Origin: Nocardioides sp. 503
Lineage (GTDB): Bacteria; Actinomycetota; Actinomycetes; Propionibacteriales; Nocardioidaceae
Direction of reading: 5' to 3'
Assembly (NCBI RefSeq): GCF_004522095.1
Contig: NZ_SPUI01000006.1
Location: forward strand, 1 to 64,000
DNA: 64,000 nt
The notes beneath the pieces are model-generated. The model did no database searches. It was not told the origin of the DNA and worked only from the letters and a program-made list of their open reading frames with translations. Shown here piece after piece: positions 41,383 through 50,294 of this stretch. Each line of letters opens with the position of its first letter. Position 1 is the stretch's first letter. The position numbers were made by a program, and so were the translations under genes.

Positions 41383-42321
41383 GTGACCGAGTCGATGATC
41401 CGGGCCGTCGGGCTGCGCAAGAGCTTCGGCGACTTCGAGGCGGTCAAGGGCATCGACGTCGACGTGCGGCGAGGCGAGGCGTTCGGCTTCCTCGGCCCCA
41501 ACGGCGCCGGCAAGTCCTCCACGATGCGGATGATCGCCGCGGTCTCGCCGGTCAGCGGCGGCGAGCTGCGCATCCTCGGCATGGACCCCGCGGTCGACGG
41601 CCCGGCGATCCGCGGCCGGCTCGGCGTGTGCCCGCAGGAGGACACCCTCGACAACGAGCTCAACGTCCACGACAACCTCTACATCTACGGCCGCTACTTC
41701 GGCATCCCCAAGGGCGAGGTCAAGGCGCGCGTCGAGGAGCTGCTGGAGTTCGTGCAGCTCACCGACAAGGCCAAGGCCAAGGTCGACGACCTCTCGGGCG
41801 GCATGAAGCGCCGCCTCACCATCGCCCGCAGCCTGGTCAACCGGCCCGACCTGCTGCTGCTCGACGAGCCCACGACGGGGCTCGACCCGCAGGCGCGCCA
41901 CGTCCTGTGGGACCGGCTGTTCCGGCTCAAGCAGTCGGGCGTGACGCTGGTGATCACCACCCACTACATGGACGAGGCCGAGCAGCTCTGCGACCGGCTG
42001 GTCGTGATGGACAAGGGCCTCATCGTCGCGGAGGGCTCGCCGCTCACGCTGATCCGCGAGCACTCCACCCGCGAGGTGGCCGAGCTGCGCTTCGGCGTGG
42101 GGGAGCACGACCAGAGCCACCAGGCGCTCGCCGAGCGGCTCGCCGACCTCGGCGAGCGCATCGAGGTGCTGCCCGACCGGCTGCTGGTCTACAGCGACGA
42201 CGGCGAGGAGGTCGTCGCCAAGACCCACGAGCGCGGCCTCCAGCCGGTGGCGGTGCTGGTGCGCCGCTCCACGCTCAAGGACGTCTTCCTGCGCCTCACC
42301 GGTCGGACGCTGGTCGACTGA
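41383..42321 (+). CDS. ABC transporter ATP-binding subunit (NodI/DrrA type)
   Basis: A 312-residue ATPase of an ABC-2 exporter: Walker A GPNGAGKSS, Q-loop in CPQEDTLDNELN, signature LSGGM, Walker B LLLLDEPTTGLDPQ, and the C-terminal extension typical of NodI/DrrA-like proteins. Start at GTG 41383 with TAGGGT 8 nt upstream; MIRAVGLRKSF five codons later is a possible alternative. It overlaps the first permease gene (TGATG). Substrate not predictable. Confidence 0.92.
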   Translation: MTESMIRAVGLRKSFGDFEAVKGIDVDVRRGEAFGFLGPNGAGKSSTMRMIAAVSPVSGGELRILGMDPAVDGPAIRGRLGVCPQEDTLDNELNVHDNLYIYGRYFGIPKGEVKARVEELLEFVQLTDKAKAKVDDLSGGMKRRLTIARSLVNRPDLLLLDEPTTGLDPQARHVLWDRLFRLKQSGVTLVITTHYMDEAEQLCDRLVVMDKGLIVAEGSPLTLIREHSTREVAELRFGVGEHDQSHQALAERLADLGERIEVLPDRLLVYSDDGEEVVAKTHERGLQPVAVLVRRSTLKDVFLRLTGRTLVD

Positions 42322-43121
42322 TGGCCAGCACCTCGGGCCTGTCGCTCCTCGAGGGGGTGGGCCGCCAGTACGACTACTGGCTGACCGTCTACAAGCGCAC
42401 CTGGCGCGGCTCGATCGTCTCCTCGTTCGTCGCGCCGCTGTTCACCGTCGTGGCCATGGGGGTGGTCCTGGGCGGGTTCATCGAGGGCGACCCCGCCGAG
42501 CTCGAGGGCGCCACCTCCTACCTCGCCTTCATCGTGCCCGGGCTGGTCGCGGCGCACGCGATGCAGACGGCCGTGGGCGAGACGACGTACCCCGTCATGG
42601 GCGCCATCAAGTGGCACAAGACCTACTTCGCCCAGATCGCCACCCCGCTCGCGCCGGTCCACGTCGTCGGCGGCCACCTGGCCTTCGTGCTCGCCCGGCT
42701 GCTGACCTCCTGCGGGGTCTTCATGCTGGTGCTCGTGCCGTTCGGCGTCTTCGCGACGTGGTGGGGCCCCTTCCTCGCGCTGGCCGCGCAGCTGCTGGTC
42801 GGGATGGCGTTCGCCGCGCTGGTGTTCGGGTTCAGCGCCCGGCTGCACTCCGACGAGGGCTTCGGCGTGCTGTTCCGCCTGGGCATCTTCCCGCTGTTCC
42901 TCTTCAGCGGCGCCTTCTTCCCCGTCGACAACCTCGGGCCCGTCGGCTCGGTGCTGGCCCGCGCGACCCCGCTGTGGCACGGCGTCAGCCTGTCGAGGAT
43001 GTTCTGCGTCGACGAGATCGACTGGTCCACGGCCGCGGTCAACGTCGCCGTGCTCACGGCGCTGCTGGTGGCCGGCTGGTTCTGGGCGGTCCGCGGACTC
43101 ACCAGGAGGCTGGTCACGTGA
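42321..43121 (+). CDS. ABC-2 type permease, first
   Basis: A 266-residue integral membrane protein with about six hydrophobic segments and the ABC-2 motif SGAFFPVDNLGPVGSVLARATPLWHGV. It starts at the ATG overlapping the ATPase stop. Together with the next gene it forms the membrane part of a NodIJ-like exporter. Confidence 0.9.
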   Translation: MASTSGLSLLEGVGRQYDYWLTVYKRTWRGSIVSSFVAPLFTVVAMGVVLGGFIEGDPAELEGATSYLAFIVPGLVAAHAMQTAVGETTYPVMGAIKWHKTYFAQIATPLAPVHVVGGHLAFVLARLLTSCGVFMLVLVPFGVFATWWGPFLALAAQLLVGMAFAALVFGFSARLHSDEGFGVLFRLGIFPLFLFSGAFFPVDNLGPVGSVLARATPLWHGVSLSRMFCVDEIDWSTAAVNVAVLTALLVAGWFWAVRGLTRRLVT

Positions 43122-43915
43122 GCGCCGTCCCCACCGGCGTCGCGCCGCTGGCGCCGCTCGCCGCCCTGCGCCTGCTGGTGCTGCGCAACTACATCGTCTA
43201 CCGCCAGGCGTGGAAGCTCTTCCTCACCGGCTTCCTCGAGCCGGTCTTCTACCTGCTCTCCATCGGCATCGGCGTCGGCCAGCTCATCGACACCTTCGAG
43301 GTCAACGGGCAGGCGATCCCCTACGCCGAGTTCGTGGCCCCGGGCATGCTCGCCGCGTCCGCCTTCAACGGCGCGCTCCTCGACTCGACCTACAACGTCT
43401 TCTTCAAGCTCAAGTACGACAAGCTCTACGACCAGATGCTGGCCACGCCGCTCACGAGCGCCGACATCGCCCGCGGCGAGATCGCCTGGGGCCAGCTGCG
43501 CGGCGGCAGCTACTCCGCGGGCTTCCTCGTCGTGATGGCCGCCCTGGGTCTCGTCCAGTCCTGGTGGGTGCTGCTCGCCCTGCCCGCGGCGCTGCTGATC
43601 GGCTTCGCGTTCAGCGCGGTGTTCATGGCCCTGACGACCTACATGACCTCCTGGCAGGACTTCGAGAAGGTCACGCTGGTCCAGATGCCGCTGTTCCTGT
43701 TCTCGGCGACGTTCTTCCCGATCACGGCGCTCGACACCTGGGTGCGCTGGGTCGTGGAGGTCACGCCGCTCTACCGCGGCGTCGTGCTGTGTCGCGAGCT
43801 GACGACCGGCGCGCTCTCGTGGGCCTCGGCGGTCTCGGTGGTCTACCTCGTGGTCATGGGCCTGCTGGGCCTGCTCGTCGTACGCCGCCGGCTCGACCGG
43901 CTGCTGCTCACCTGA
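43118..43915 (+). CDS. ABC-2 type permease, second
   Basis: A 265-residue membrane protein parallel to the first permease (SATFFPITALDTWVRWVVEVTPLYRGV). The GTG overlaps the previous stop (GTGA) and an AGGAGG site lies 7 bases upstream. Two distinct permeases with one ATPase suggest a heterodimeric pore. Confidence 0.9.
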   Translation: MSAVPTGVAPLAPLAALRLLVLRNYIVYRQAWKLFLTGFLEPVFYLLSIGIGVGQLIDTFEVNGQAIPYAEFVAPGMLAASAFNGALLDSTYNVFFKLKYDKLYDQMLATPLTSADIARGEIAWGQLRGGSYSAGFLVVMAALGLVQSWWVLLALPAALLIGFAFSAVFMALTTYMTSWQDFEKVTLVQMPLFLFSATFFPITALDTWVRWVVEVTPLYRGVVLCRELTTGALSWASAVSVVYLVVMGLLGLLVVRRRLDRLLLT

Positions 43916-43927
43916 ACCGGCGGCGGC

Positions 43928-44428
43928 TCACTCCAGGCGCAGCGCCCAGAGCGCGGTGTCGATCCAGCGGTCCAGCTTGAACCCCACCTCGGGCAGCAGC
44001 CCGACCCGCTCGAAGCCGCAGGCGCGGTGCAGGGCCTCGCTCGCCGCGTTGGGCTGGGCCACCACGGCCAGCACCGTGTGGACGCCGTCGGCGCGCAGCG
44101 CGGCCAGCAGGTCGTCGTACAGCCGGCGGCCGAGGCCGCGGCCGGCCGCCTCGGGCGCGAGGTAGATCGACGACTCGCGGGTCCGGGCGTAGGCCGGTCG
44201 GGGACGGTAGGAGGAGGAGTAGGCGTAGCCGAGCAGTCCCTCGTCCTCGACCGCGACGAGCAGGTGGTCGCCCGCCTCGGTGCTCTCCAGGCGCGCGGTC
44301 CAGTAGTCCAGCGGCGGGGGAGTCGTCTCGAAGGTCGACGTCGAGGTCAGGACCTGGTGGTCGTAGATCGCCTTGATCCCGGGCAGGTCGTCGGCGGTGG
44401 CCGGGCGAACGCGGGGCTCCTGTGACAT
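43928..44428 (-). CDS. GNAT N-acetyltransferase (phosphinothricin-acetyltransferase-like)
   Basis: A 166-residue GNAT protein. The opening RPATADDLPGIKAIYDHQVLTSTSTFETTPP and the acetyl-CoA loop EAAGRGLGRRLYDDLLAAL match the Pat/Bar-like group, whose members acetylate small amines including phosphinothricin and methionine sulfoximine. Substrate here is unproven. Convergent with the ABC permease (12-base gap). Confidence 0.88.
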   Translation of the reverse strand: MSQEPRVRPATADDLPGIKAIYDHQVLTSTSTFETTPPPLDYWTARLESTEAGDHLLVAVEDEGLLGYAYSSSYRPRPAYARTRESSIYLAPEAAGRGLGRRLYDDLLAALRADGVHTVLAVVAQPNAASEALHRACGFERVGLLPEVGFKLDRWIDTALWALRLE

Positions 44429-44469
44429 GGCGGCATTCTGTCCGACGTTGGCAGGATCCCCGGCGACCG

Positions 44470-44492
44470 GTGTCGGTCCCGGTTGAGAGGAT
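44470..44492 (+). promoter_or_regulatory. RecA-NDp-like promoter of the DinB/methyltransferase gene
   Basis: GTGTCGGTC (7 of 9 to TTGTCRGTG), 8 bases, then GAGGAT as -10, then 6 nt to the ATG at 44499. Weaker than the lhr example but with the same exact spacing. Confidence 0.4.
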
Positions 44493-44498
44493 GACCGC

Positions 44499-45635
44499 AT
44501 GTCGACCCCGCCCGCGCCCGAGCCGGACACCAAGGACTGGACCTGGGTGCTGGACCGTCCCTGCCCCGACTGCGGCTTCGTGGCCTCCGACGTCGACCGC
44601 GACGGCGTGGGTGGGGCGGTGCGCGCCAACGCCGCGGCGTTCGCGCTGGCGCTGCGCGCGCCCGGCGCGACCGCCCGACCGCTTCCCGGCGTGTGGTCGG
44701 TGACCGAGTACGCCTGCCACGTCCGCGACGTGCACCGGGTCTTCGAGGGCCGCGTGCGGTCCATGTGCGAGGAGGACGAGCCGGTCTTCCCCAACTGGGA
44801 CCAGGACGAGACCGCCCTCGCCGAGCGCTACGACGAGCAGGACCCGTCGACCGTGGGCTCCGAGCTCGTGGCGGCCGCCGAGCAGGTCGCCACGACCTAC
44901 GACGCCGTCCCCGACGACGCCTGGGAGCGACGCGGCCTGCGCAGCAACGGCAGCGCGTTCACCGTCGACACCCTCGCGCGCTACCACCTCCACGACGTCG
45001 TCCACCACCTGTGGGACGTGCGGGGCGCCGTGACCGTCGGCGCCTACGACGCCGCGGCGGCCGCCTACCGCGACGCGACCCAGGACATGCCCGACAGCGG
45101 GCGACGCGTGGTCCGCGCCTTCGCCGACTCGCTGGGCGCGGGTGCGCGCGTGCTCGAGATCGGCAGCGGTGGCGGGCGCGACGCCCTGGCCCTCGAGGGC
45201 GTCGGGCTCAGCGTCCGCCGCACCGACGTGACCCCGGCGTTCGTCTCGCTGCTGCGCGACAGCGGCGTGGAGGCCGACGTCCTGGACCCGCTGACCGACG
45301 ACCTCGACGACCCCCTGCGACCGGGGCGTCCCTACGACGGCGTGTGGGCCGGCGCCTCCCTGCTCCACGTCGCCCGCCCCGACCTGCCGGTCGTCCTGAC
45401 CCGCCTCGCCGCGGCCACCCGCCCCGGCGGCGCCCTGCGGATGTCGGTCAAGGAGGGCGACGGTGAGGGATGGTCGACCCACGGTGTCGTGGAGGCCCCG
45501 CGGATGTTCGTCCACTGGCGCGAGCATGCCCTGCGCTCCGTGCTGGACGCCGCCGGCTGGCTGGTCGAGGAGGTCCACCCCGCGGTGAGCGTCACCGGCG
45601 AGGACTGGCTCGGCGTGACGGCGAGGCGTCGATGA
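44499..45635 (+). CDS. DinB-like domain fused to a SAM methyltransferase
   Basis: A 378-residue fusion. Residues ~15-190 form a DinB/mycothiol-maleylpyruvate-isomerase-like four-helix bundle with the metal histidines in YACHVRDVH and YHLHDVVHHLWDVRG. Residues ~200-378 are a class I methyltransferase with motif I RVLEIGSGGGRDALALE and the late segment THGVVEAPRMFVHW. DinB proteins in actinobacteria are often thiol-dependent transferases, so a thiol-linked methylation is conceivable but not shown. The ATGA overlap couples it to the DUF3046 gene. Confidence 0.85.
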   Translation: MSTPPAPEPDTKDWTWVLDRPCPDCGFVASDVDRDGVGGAVRANAAAFALALRAPGATARPLPGVWSVTEYACHVRDVHRVFEGRVRSMCEEDEPVFPNWDQDETALAERYDEQDPSTVGSELVAAAEQVATTYDAVPDDAWERRGLRSNGSAFTVDTLARYHLHDVVHHLWDVRGAVTVGAYDAAAAAYRDATQDMPDSGRRVVRAFADSLGAGARVLEIGSGGGRDALALEGVGLSVRRTDVTPAFVSLLRDSGVEADVLDPLTDDLDDPLRPGRPYDGVWAGASLLHVARPDLPVVLTRLAAATRPGGALRMSVKEGDGEGWSTHGVVEAPRMFVHWREHALRSVLDAAGWLVEEVHPAVSVTGEDWLGVTARRR

Positions 45636-45826
45636 GGCACACCGAGCTCTGGGCCCGGCTCGAGTCCGCCCTCGGCACGGGCTACTACCGCGTCTGGGCC
45701 GACCAGTTCGTCATGGGCGACCTCGGCAGCCGCACCGTCACCGAGGCCCTGGACGCCGGCATCGAGCCCAAGCAGGTCTGGGCCGTCGTGTGGCGTGCCC
45801 TCGAGCTGCCCGAGCGGGAGCGTTGA
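45632..45826 (+). CDS. DUF3046 protein
   Basis: A 64-residue protein MRHTELWARLESALGTGYYR... with the conserved WADQFVMGDLGSRTVTEALD and a basic-acidic C-terminus. DUF3046 normally stands beside recA in actinobacteria; here recA is 7.4 kb away and the region between holds unrelated genes. Function is unknown. It overlaps both neighbours (ATGA upstream, TTGA downstream). Confidence 0.88.
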   Translation: MRHTELWARLESALGTGYYRVWADQFVMGDLGSRTVTEALDAGIEPKQVWAVVWRALELPERER

Positions 45827-47082
45827 CGTCCCGGGCCCTGGGGGCCACCACCGACGTCGCCGCCGTCCAGGCGGCCACCGTCCGGGCGCTCGTGCTGTCG
45901 CAGGCCGTGGGCGCGCTCGGCATCACCATCGGGATCGCCACCGCCTCGCTGCTGGCCCGCGACCTGTCCGGCTCGGAGAGCCTGGCCGGCCTCGCGGGCA
46001 CGTCCCAGGTGCTGGGCGCCGCGCTGTCGTCGTACGTCCTGGCGAGGGTGATGGCGGTCCGTGGGCGCCGCGTCGGGCTGACGACCGGGCTGCTGATGGG
46101 GGCCACCGGCGCCCTGCTCGCCGTCGTGGCGGGTGCGATCGGCTCGATGCTCCTGCTGCTGGTCGGGGCGCTCCTGATCGGTGCGACGACGGCCGCCAAC
46201 AACGCCTCGCGCTACGCCGCGACCGACCTGGCCCCGGCCGAGCGCCGGGGTCGCGCGCTGTCGACCGTCGTGTGGGCCACGACCGTCGGCGCGGTGGTCG
46301 GGCCCAACCTCACCGGTCCGGCGGCGGCCTTCGCCGACCTGCTCGGCATCCCGGAGCTCACCGGCCCCTTCGCGCTGGGCGCCATCGGCATGCTCGTGGC
46401 GGCCGTCATCGTGACGGTCCGGCTGCGACCGGACCCGCTCCTGCTGGCCCGTGAGCTGGCCGAGGTGCCGGCCGCGCCGCCCAGCGGCACCTCCTGGGGC
46501 CGGGCGCGGGCCGCCGTGCGGGAGCGGCCCGGGCTCGGCCTCGCCGTGGCCGGCCTGGCCGGGGCGCACGCCGCGATGGTCGGGGTGATGACGATGACGC
46601 CCATCCACATGGAGCACGGCGGCGCCGAGCTGCGCGTCATCGGCGTCGTGATCAGCGTCCACGTGCTCGGCATGTTCGCGTTCTCGCCGCTGGTGGGCCT
46701 GCTGTCGGACCGCGTCGGGCGGCCGCCGGTCCTGGCCGCGGGCGGGCTGGTGCTGCTGGTCTCCCTGGTCCTCTGCTCGACCGCCCCCGAGGGGACCTCC
46801 TGGCAGATCTTCGGCGGCCTCTTCCTGCTCGGCCTGGGCTGGTCGCTGGCCACCGTGTCCGCGTCCACGATGGTGGCCGACCTCGCCCCGCTCGACGCGC
46901 GCACCGACGTCCAGGGCATGGCCGACGTGGTCATGGGGGTCTCCGCGGCCAGCGCGGGCGCCCTCGCCGGGCTCGTCGTCGGAGTCTTCGGCTACCCCGT
47001 CCTGGCGCTGGTCACGACCGCGCTCGCCGTCGGCGTCGTCGTCGCGGCCTATGCTGCGCCGACCCGCCAACCCCAGGAGTGA
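45823..47082 (+). CDS. MFS transporter
   Basis: A 419-residue membrane protein with 12 predicted hydrophobic segments. The cytoplasmic loop after the second helix reads RVMAVRGRRVGLTTGLLMG and the second-half equivalent is GLLSDRVGRPPVLAAGG, both classic MFS patterns of exporters. The start is the TTG at 45823 overlapping the DUF3046 stop (TTGA) with CGGGAG just upstream; upstream residues read antisense or shadow sequence. Substrate unknown. Confidence 0.88.
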   Translation: MTSRALGATTDVAAVQAATVRALVLSQAVGALGITIGIATASLLARDLSGSESLAGLAGTSQVLGAALSSYVLARVMAVRGRRVGLTTGLLMGATGALLAVVAGAIGSMLLLLVGALLIGATTAANNASRYAATDLAPAERRGRALSTVVWATTVGAVVGPNLTGPAAAFADLLGIPELTGPFALGAIGMLVAAVIVTVRLRPDPLLLARELAEVPAAPPSGTSWGRARAAVRERPGLGLAVAGLAGAHAAMVGVMTMTPIHMEHGGAELRVIGVVISVHVLGMFAFSPLVGLLSDRVGRPPVLAAGGLVLLVSLVLCSTAPEGTSWQIFGGLFLLGLGWSLATVSASTMVADLAPLDARTDVQGMADVVMGVSAASAGALAGLVVGVFGYPVLALVTTALAVGVVVAAYAAPTRQPQE

Positions 47083-47086
47083 TCGC

Positions 47087-47896
47087 ATGAGCGCAGTGGT
47101 CGACACAGGCGCAGTGGCCGACGTCGCCGTCATCGGAGGCACGGGCTTCTACTCCTTCCTCGACGACCCCACCGACCACGTCGTCGACACGCCCTACGGC
47201 GCGCCGTCCGCGCCGGTGTCGGTCGGGCAGGTGGCGGGGCGCCGGGTGGCGTTCCTGCCGCGCCACGGTCGTCACCACGAGGCGCCCCCGCACGCGATCA
47301 ACTACCGCGCCAACCTGTGGGCGCTGCGCTCCCTCGGCGTCCGCCAGGTGCTGGCGCCCTGCGCCGTCGGGGGTCTCGGCACCTCGGTGGCTCCCGGCGA
47401 CGTGGTGGTCCCGGACCAGCTCGTCGACCGCACGCACCGCCGCATCGGCAGCTTCGTGGAGACCGGGGCGGTCCACCTGCCCTTCGCCGACCCCTACTGC
47501 GCCGGGGTCGCCGGCGCCGTCGCCACGGCGGACCCCGAGGTCACCCCCGGCGGCACCATGGTCGTCATCGAGGGCCCGCGCTTCTCGACGCGCGCCGAGT
47601 CGCGCGACTACGCCGCCCGCGGCTGGTCGCTGATCAACATGACCGGTGCCCCCGAGGCGGCCCTGGCCCGCGAGATGCGTCAGTGCTACGCCGCGATCGC
47701 GCTGGTCACGGACATGGACGCCGGCGCCGAGTCCGGCGAGGGCGTGGGCCAGGAGGAGGTCTTCGCGCTCTTCCGCGCCAACCTCGAGCGCCTCACCGGC
47801 CTCCTGACCGGTGCCATCGCCGCGCTGCCCGACCCCGACGGCTGCTCGTGCTCCACCTGGGCCGACGGCGTGGAGCTGACCTACCAGGTGCCCTAG
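47087..47896 (+). CDS. mtnP: S-methyl-5'-thioadenosine phosphorylase
   Basis: PNP/MTAP-family enzyme that phosphorolyses methylthioadenosine to adenine and methylthioribose phosphate in methionine salvage. The 269 residues include VAVIGGTGFYSFL, LPRHGRHHEAPPHAINYRAN, VVIEGPRFSTRAESR, and NMTGAPEAALAREM. The latter Thr/Ala pattern in the base pocket fits MTAP rather than guanine-specific PNP. ATG at 47087 has CAGGAG 7 nt upstream. Followed by an 88-bp palindromic element. Confidence 0.9.
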   Translation: MSAVVDTGAVADVAVIGGTGFYSFLDDPTDHVVDTPYGAPSAPVSVGQVAGRRVAFLPRHGRHHEAPPHAINYRANLWALRSLGVRQVLAPCAVGGLGTSVAPGDVVVPDQLVDRTHRRIGSFVETGAVHLPFADPYCAGVAGAVATADPEVTPGGTMVVIEGPRFSTRAESRDYAARGWSLINMTGAPEAALAREMRQCYAAIALVTDMDAGAESGEGVGQEEVFALFRANLERLTGLLTGAIAALPDPDGCSCSTWADGVELTYQVP

Positions 47897-47919
47897 GGCG
47901 GTCGGTCGCCACCGGTGAC

Positions 47920-48007
47920 GTTTCCCCAAGGTATGCAGGGGAAGCGTCACTTCCCTCGGTGTGCAACGCACGGGAAGTGACGGCTCAGCGACATACCTTG
48001 GGGAAAC
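47920..48007. repeat. 88-bp nested palindromic element, copy 2
   Basis: Perfect 16-bp outer arms GTTTCCCCAAGGTATG (47920-47935) and CATACCTTGGGGAAAC (47992-48007), with perfect inner arms GTCACTTCCC (47946-47955) and GGGAAGTGAC (47972-47981). Length and geometry equal copy 1 at 10705, and the central block TCGGTGTNCAAC is conserved, while the flanks between stems differ. Confidence 0.88.
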
Positions 48008-48070
48008 TGCGCGCCCCGGCGCCCGCCGCACCCCCTTCCACGGGGCGCCGGCCGGTCCTACAGTCCGACG

Positions 48071-48613
48071 ATGACACCTCGACTGACTCCCTCGTTCGTC
48101 GTCGCCGTGCTGGCCCTCGTGCTGGCCACCGGCGGCGTCGGCTACGCCGCAGGCAAGATCGGGTCCGCCCAGATCAAGAACAACAGCGTCAAGTCCCAGG
48201 ACATCCGCGACAACTCCCTCACCGGCAAGGACGTCCGCAACGGCACCCTCACCGGCCAGGACGTGCGCAAGGGCTCGCTCGGACGCTCCACCGACTACAC
48301 GCGGTGCCGCACGGGCGAGCTGTTCGTCTTCGGCGCCTGCGCGCGTACGACGCCGTACGGACCCACCAGCTACCAGGCGGCGCAGTCGAACTGCTCCGAC
48401 CTGGGCGGGCGGCTGCCGACGACCGGCGAGCTGCGCTACATCGCCGCCCACCCGGAGTTCACCTGGGCGGACGGCAACCCGGCGCAGTACGAGTTCACCA
48501 GCACCTGGACCACCTCCGCGCCGATCACCCCGATGGCCTTCGACCGGGCGTTCAACCTCTTCAGCAACGCCCTCGCCCAGAGCTTCTGGTACCACTGCCT
48601 GACCCTGCGCTGA
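48071..48613 (+). CDS. Exported protein with decapeptide repeats and C-type-lectin-like tail
   Basis: A 180-residue protein with a signal peptide or membrane anchor (SFVVAVLALVLATGGVGYAAG), then three 10-residue repeats (NSVKSQDIRD, NSLTGKDVRN, GTLTGQDVRK), and a domain with four Cys and AAQSNCSDLGGRLPTTGELRYIA, resembling C-type-lectin/DUF1566-like folds. TACAGT ends 6 nt before the ATG. Many Nocardioides exported proteins carry such repeats, as far as I recall. Function unknown; it converges on the polymerase gene with only 4 bases between stop codons. Confidence 0.75.
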   Translation: MTPRLTPSFVVAVLALVLATGGVGYAAGKIGSAQIKNNSVKSQDIRDNSLTGKDVRNGTLTGQDVRKGSLGRSTDYTRCRTGELFVFGACARTTPYGPTSYQAAQSNCSDLGGRLPTTGELRYIAAHPEFTWADGNPAQYEFTSTWTTSAPITPMAFDRAFNLFSNALAQSFWYHCLTLR

Positions 48614-48617
48614 CGGC

Positions 48618-50294
48618 TCATCCCTCGACGGCGGCGCCGGCCTTGCCGGCGTCGGCGTAGGACCGCACGACCGAGGTGGTGAGGGGGAAGTCGATCGCGA
48701 GGTCGCGAAAGAGCAGGCGCGAGGCGGTGGCGGCCGCGGCGTGGGCCTCGGCCGCCACGGCGTCGGCGAGGGCGGTGGGGGCGTGCACGACGACCTCGTC
48801 GTGGAGGAAGAACACCAGGTGCGGGCGGGCGGTGAGGGGACCCGTCCCGCCGAGGCGCCAAAGGCGGTTGCGCAGGTCGGCGAGCCAGCACAGCGCCCAC
48901 TCGGCGCCGGTGCCCTGCACGATGAAGTTGCGGGTGAAGCGGCCGTAGGCACGACGGAAGCGCGCCTGGCTGTCGGGGTCGACCGGCGGGTCGTCGGGGT
49001 CGCGGTCCCAGGCGTCGCCGAGCCCGGGTGAGCCGCGCCCGAGCAGGGTACGCACGACCTGTCCGCGCTCGCCGGCGCGCGCGGCCTCCTCGACCAGCCC
49101 GAAGGCGTCGGGGTAGCGGCGGGTGAGCGCGGGCACCATGCGGCCGCTCTCGCCGCTGGTCGCGCCGTACATCGCGCCGAGCAGCCCCAGCTTGGCGTCG
49201 TTGCGCGTCGCGACCGCTCCCGCGTCGACCATGCCCTGGTAGAGGTCGGCCCCGCGGGCCGCCTGGGCCAGCGCCCGGTCACCGCTCATCCCGGCGAGCA
49301 CGCGGGGCTCGAGCTGGGCCACGTCGGCGACCACGAGCACCCAGCCGTCGTCGGCCACCGCGGCCGGGCGCACCTGCAGCGGGAAGGACAGCGCCCCGCC
49401 GCCGTTGGACGACCAGCGGCCGGTGGCGGAGCCGGCCGGCTGGTACGACGGACGGAAGCGGCCACCGCTCACCCACTGGTCGATCCACGCCCAGCCGTTG
49501 GTCGAGAACAGGTGCGACAGCTGCTTGTAGCGCAGCAGGGGAGCGATGCCGGGATGGTCGTGCCGACGCAGCGTCGACGCGCGGGTGTCGTCGACCTCGA
49601 CGCCGACCCGCCGCAGCGCGGTCAGGAGCTCGGGCCGGGAGTCCGGGTTGAGCCCGGGCGACGCGAACGCCGCGCGCACCTCGGCCGCCAACGTCTCCAG
49701 GCCCTGGGGCCGGGCGCCGCGCGGAGGACGAGGGCCGAGCAGGTCGACCAGCAGGCGCTCGTGGACGTCGACGCGCCAGGGCACGCCTGCGAAGGTCATC
49801 TCGGCGGCGGCGAGGGCGCCCGAGGACTCCGCCGCGAGCAGGAGCCCCAGCCGGGTGACCTCGGGCGACGCGGCGACGGCAGCCAGCTGGCGAGCGTCCT
49901 CGAGATCGGCGCGCAGGTGCTCGGCGGTGTCGTCGACGGCGAAGAGCGCCGGGTGCGAGGGCGAGGTCGGGCCGAGGCGGTCCCAGTGGTCCGACTGCTC
50001 GCCCTCCAGCAGCGCCCCGTCGACGGCGGGCGCCCGTCGCAGGAGGTGGTGGCCCAGGCGCAGGTCGTGGCAGCGCGCGACGCGCACCCCGGCGGCGAGC
50101 AGCGGCGGGTACCACCGGGCGGTGTCGTCCCACACCCAGCGCGGCGCGTCGTCGGCCTCGCGCGCTGCGACGTACGGCGCGAGCTCGGCGGCGGCCAGCT
50201 CGCGCGTCGCTCCACCGGCGGGGGCGCCGTCCGCCTCGCCGTCGACGACCAGCACGCGCTCGCCGGGGAGCCGTGAGAGCGCGACCCTGCTCAC
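48618..50294 (-). CDS. Standalone family-A DNA polymerase (bifunctional exonuclease/polymerase type)
   Basis: A 558-residue protein equivalent to the Klenow part of DNA polymerase I without a 5'-nuclease. Polymerase motif A is VVADVAQLEPRV (Asp and Glu kept), motif B is TRNDAKLGLLGAMYG (Lys and Tyr-Gly kept), and motif C is FLHDEVVVHAP (His-Asp-Glu kept). The N-terminal exonuclease-like domain lacks a convincing DxE triad, so proofreading may be absent. It starts at GTG 50294, overlapping the alkZ-like gene stop (GTGA); the longer upstream frame is a shadow. Pairing with a glycosylase suggests a repair role. Confidence 0.85.
   Translation of the reverse strand: MSRVALSRLPGERVLVVDGEADGAPAGGATRELAAAELAPYVAAREADDAPRWVWDDTARWYPPLLAAGVRVARCHDLRLGHHLLRRAPAVDGALLEGEQSDHWDRLGPTSPSHPALFAVDDTAEHLRADLEDARQLAAVAASPEVTRLGLLLAAESSGALAAAEMTFAGVPWRVDVHERLLVDLLGPRPPRGARPQGLETLAAEVRAAFASPGLNPDSRPELLTALRRVGVEVDDTRASTLRRHDHPGIAPLLRYKQLSHLFSTNGWAWIDQWVSGGRFRPSYQPAGSATGRWSSNGGGALSFPLQVRPAAVADDGWVLVVADVAQLEPRVLAGMSGDRALAQAARGADLYQGMVDAGAVATRNDAKLGLLGAMYGATSGESGRMVPALTRRYPDAFGLVEEAARAGERGQVVRTLLGRGSPGLGDAWDRDPDDPPVDPDSQARFRRAYGRFTRNFIVQGTGAEWALCWLADLRNRLWRLGGTGPLTARPHLVFFLHDEVVVHAPTALADAVAAEAHAAAATASRLLFRDLAIDFPLTTSVVRSYADAGKAGAAVEG

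Noticed and set aside
41383..43915. Nodulation exporter NodIJ
   Set aside because: NodIJ similarity is generic for ABC-2 exporters and an actinobacterium of this kind would not use them for Nod factors.
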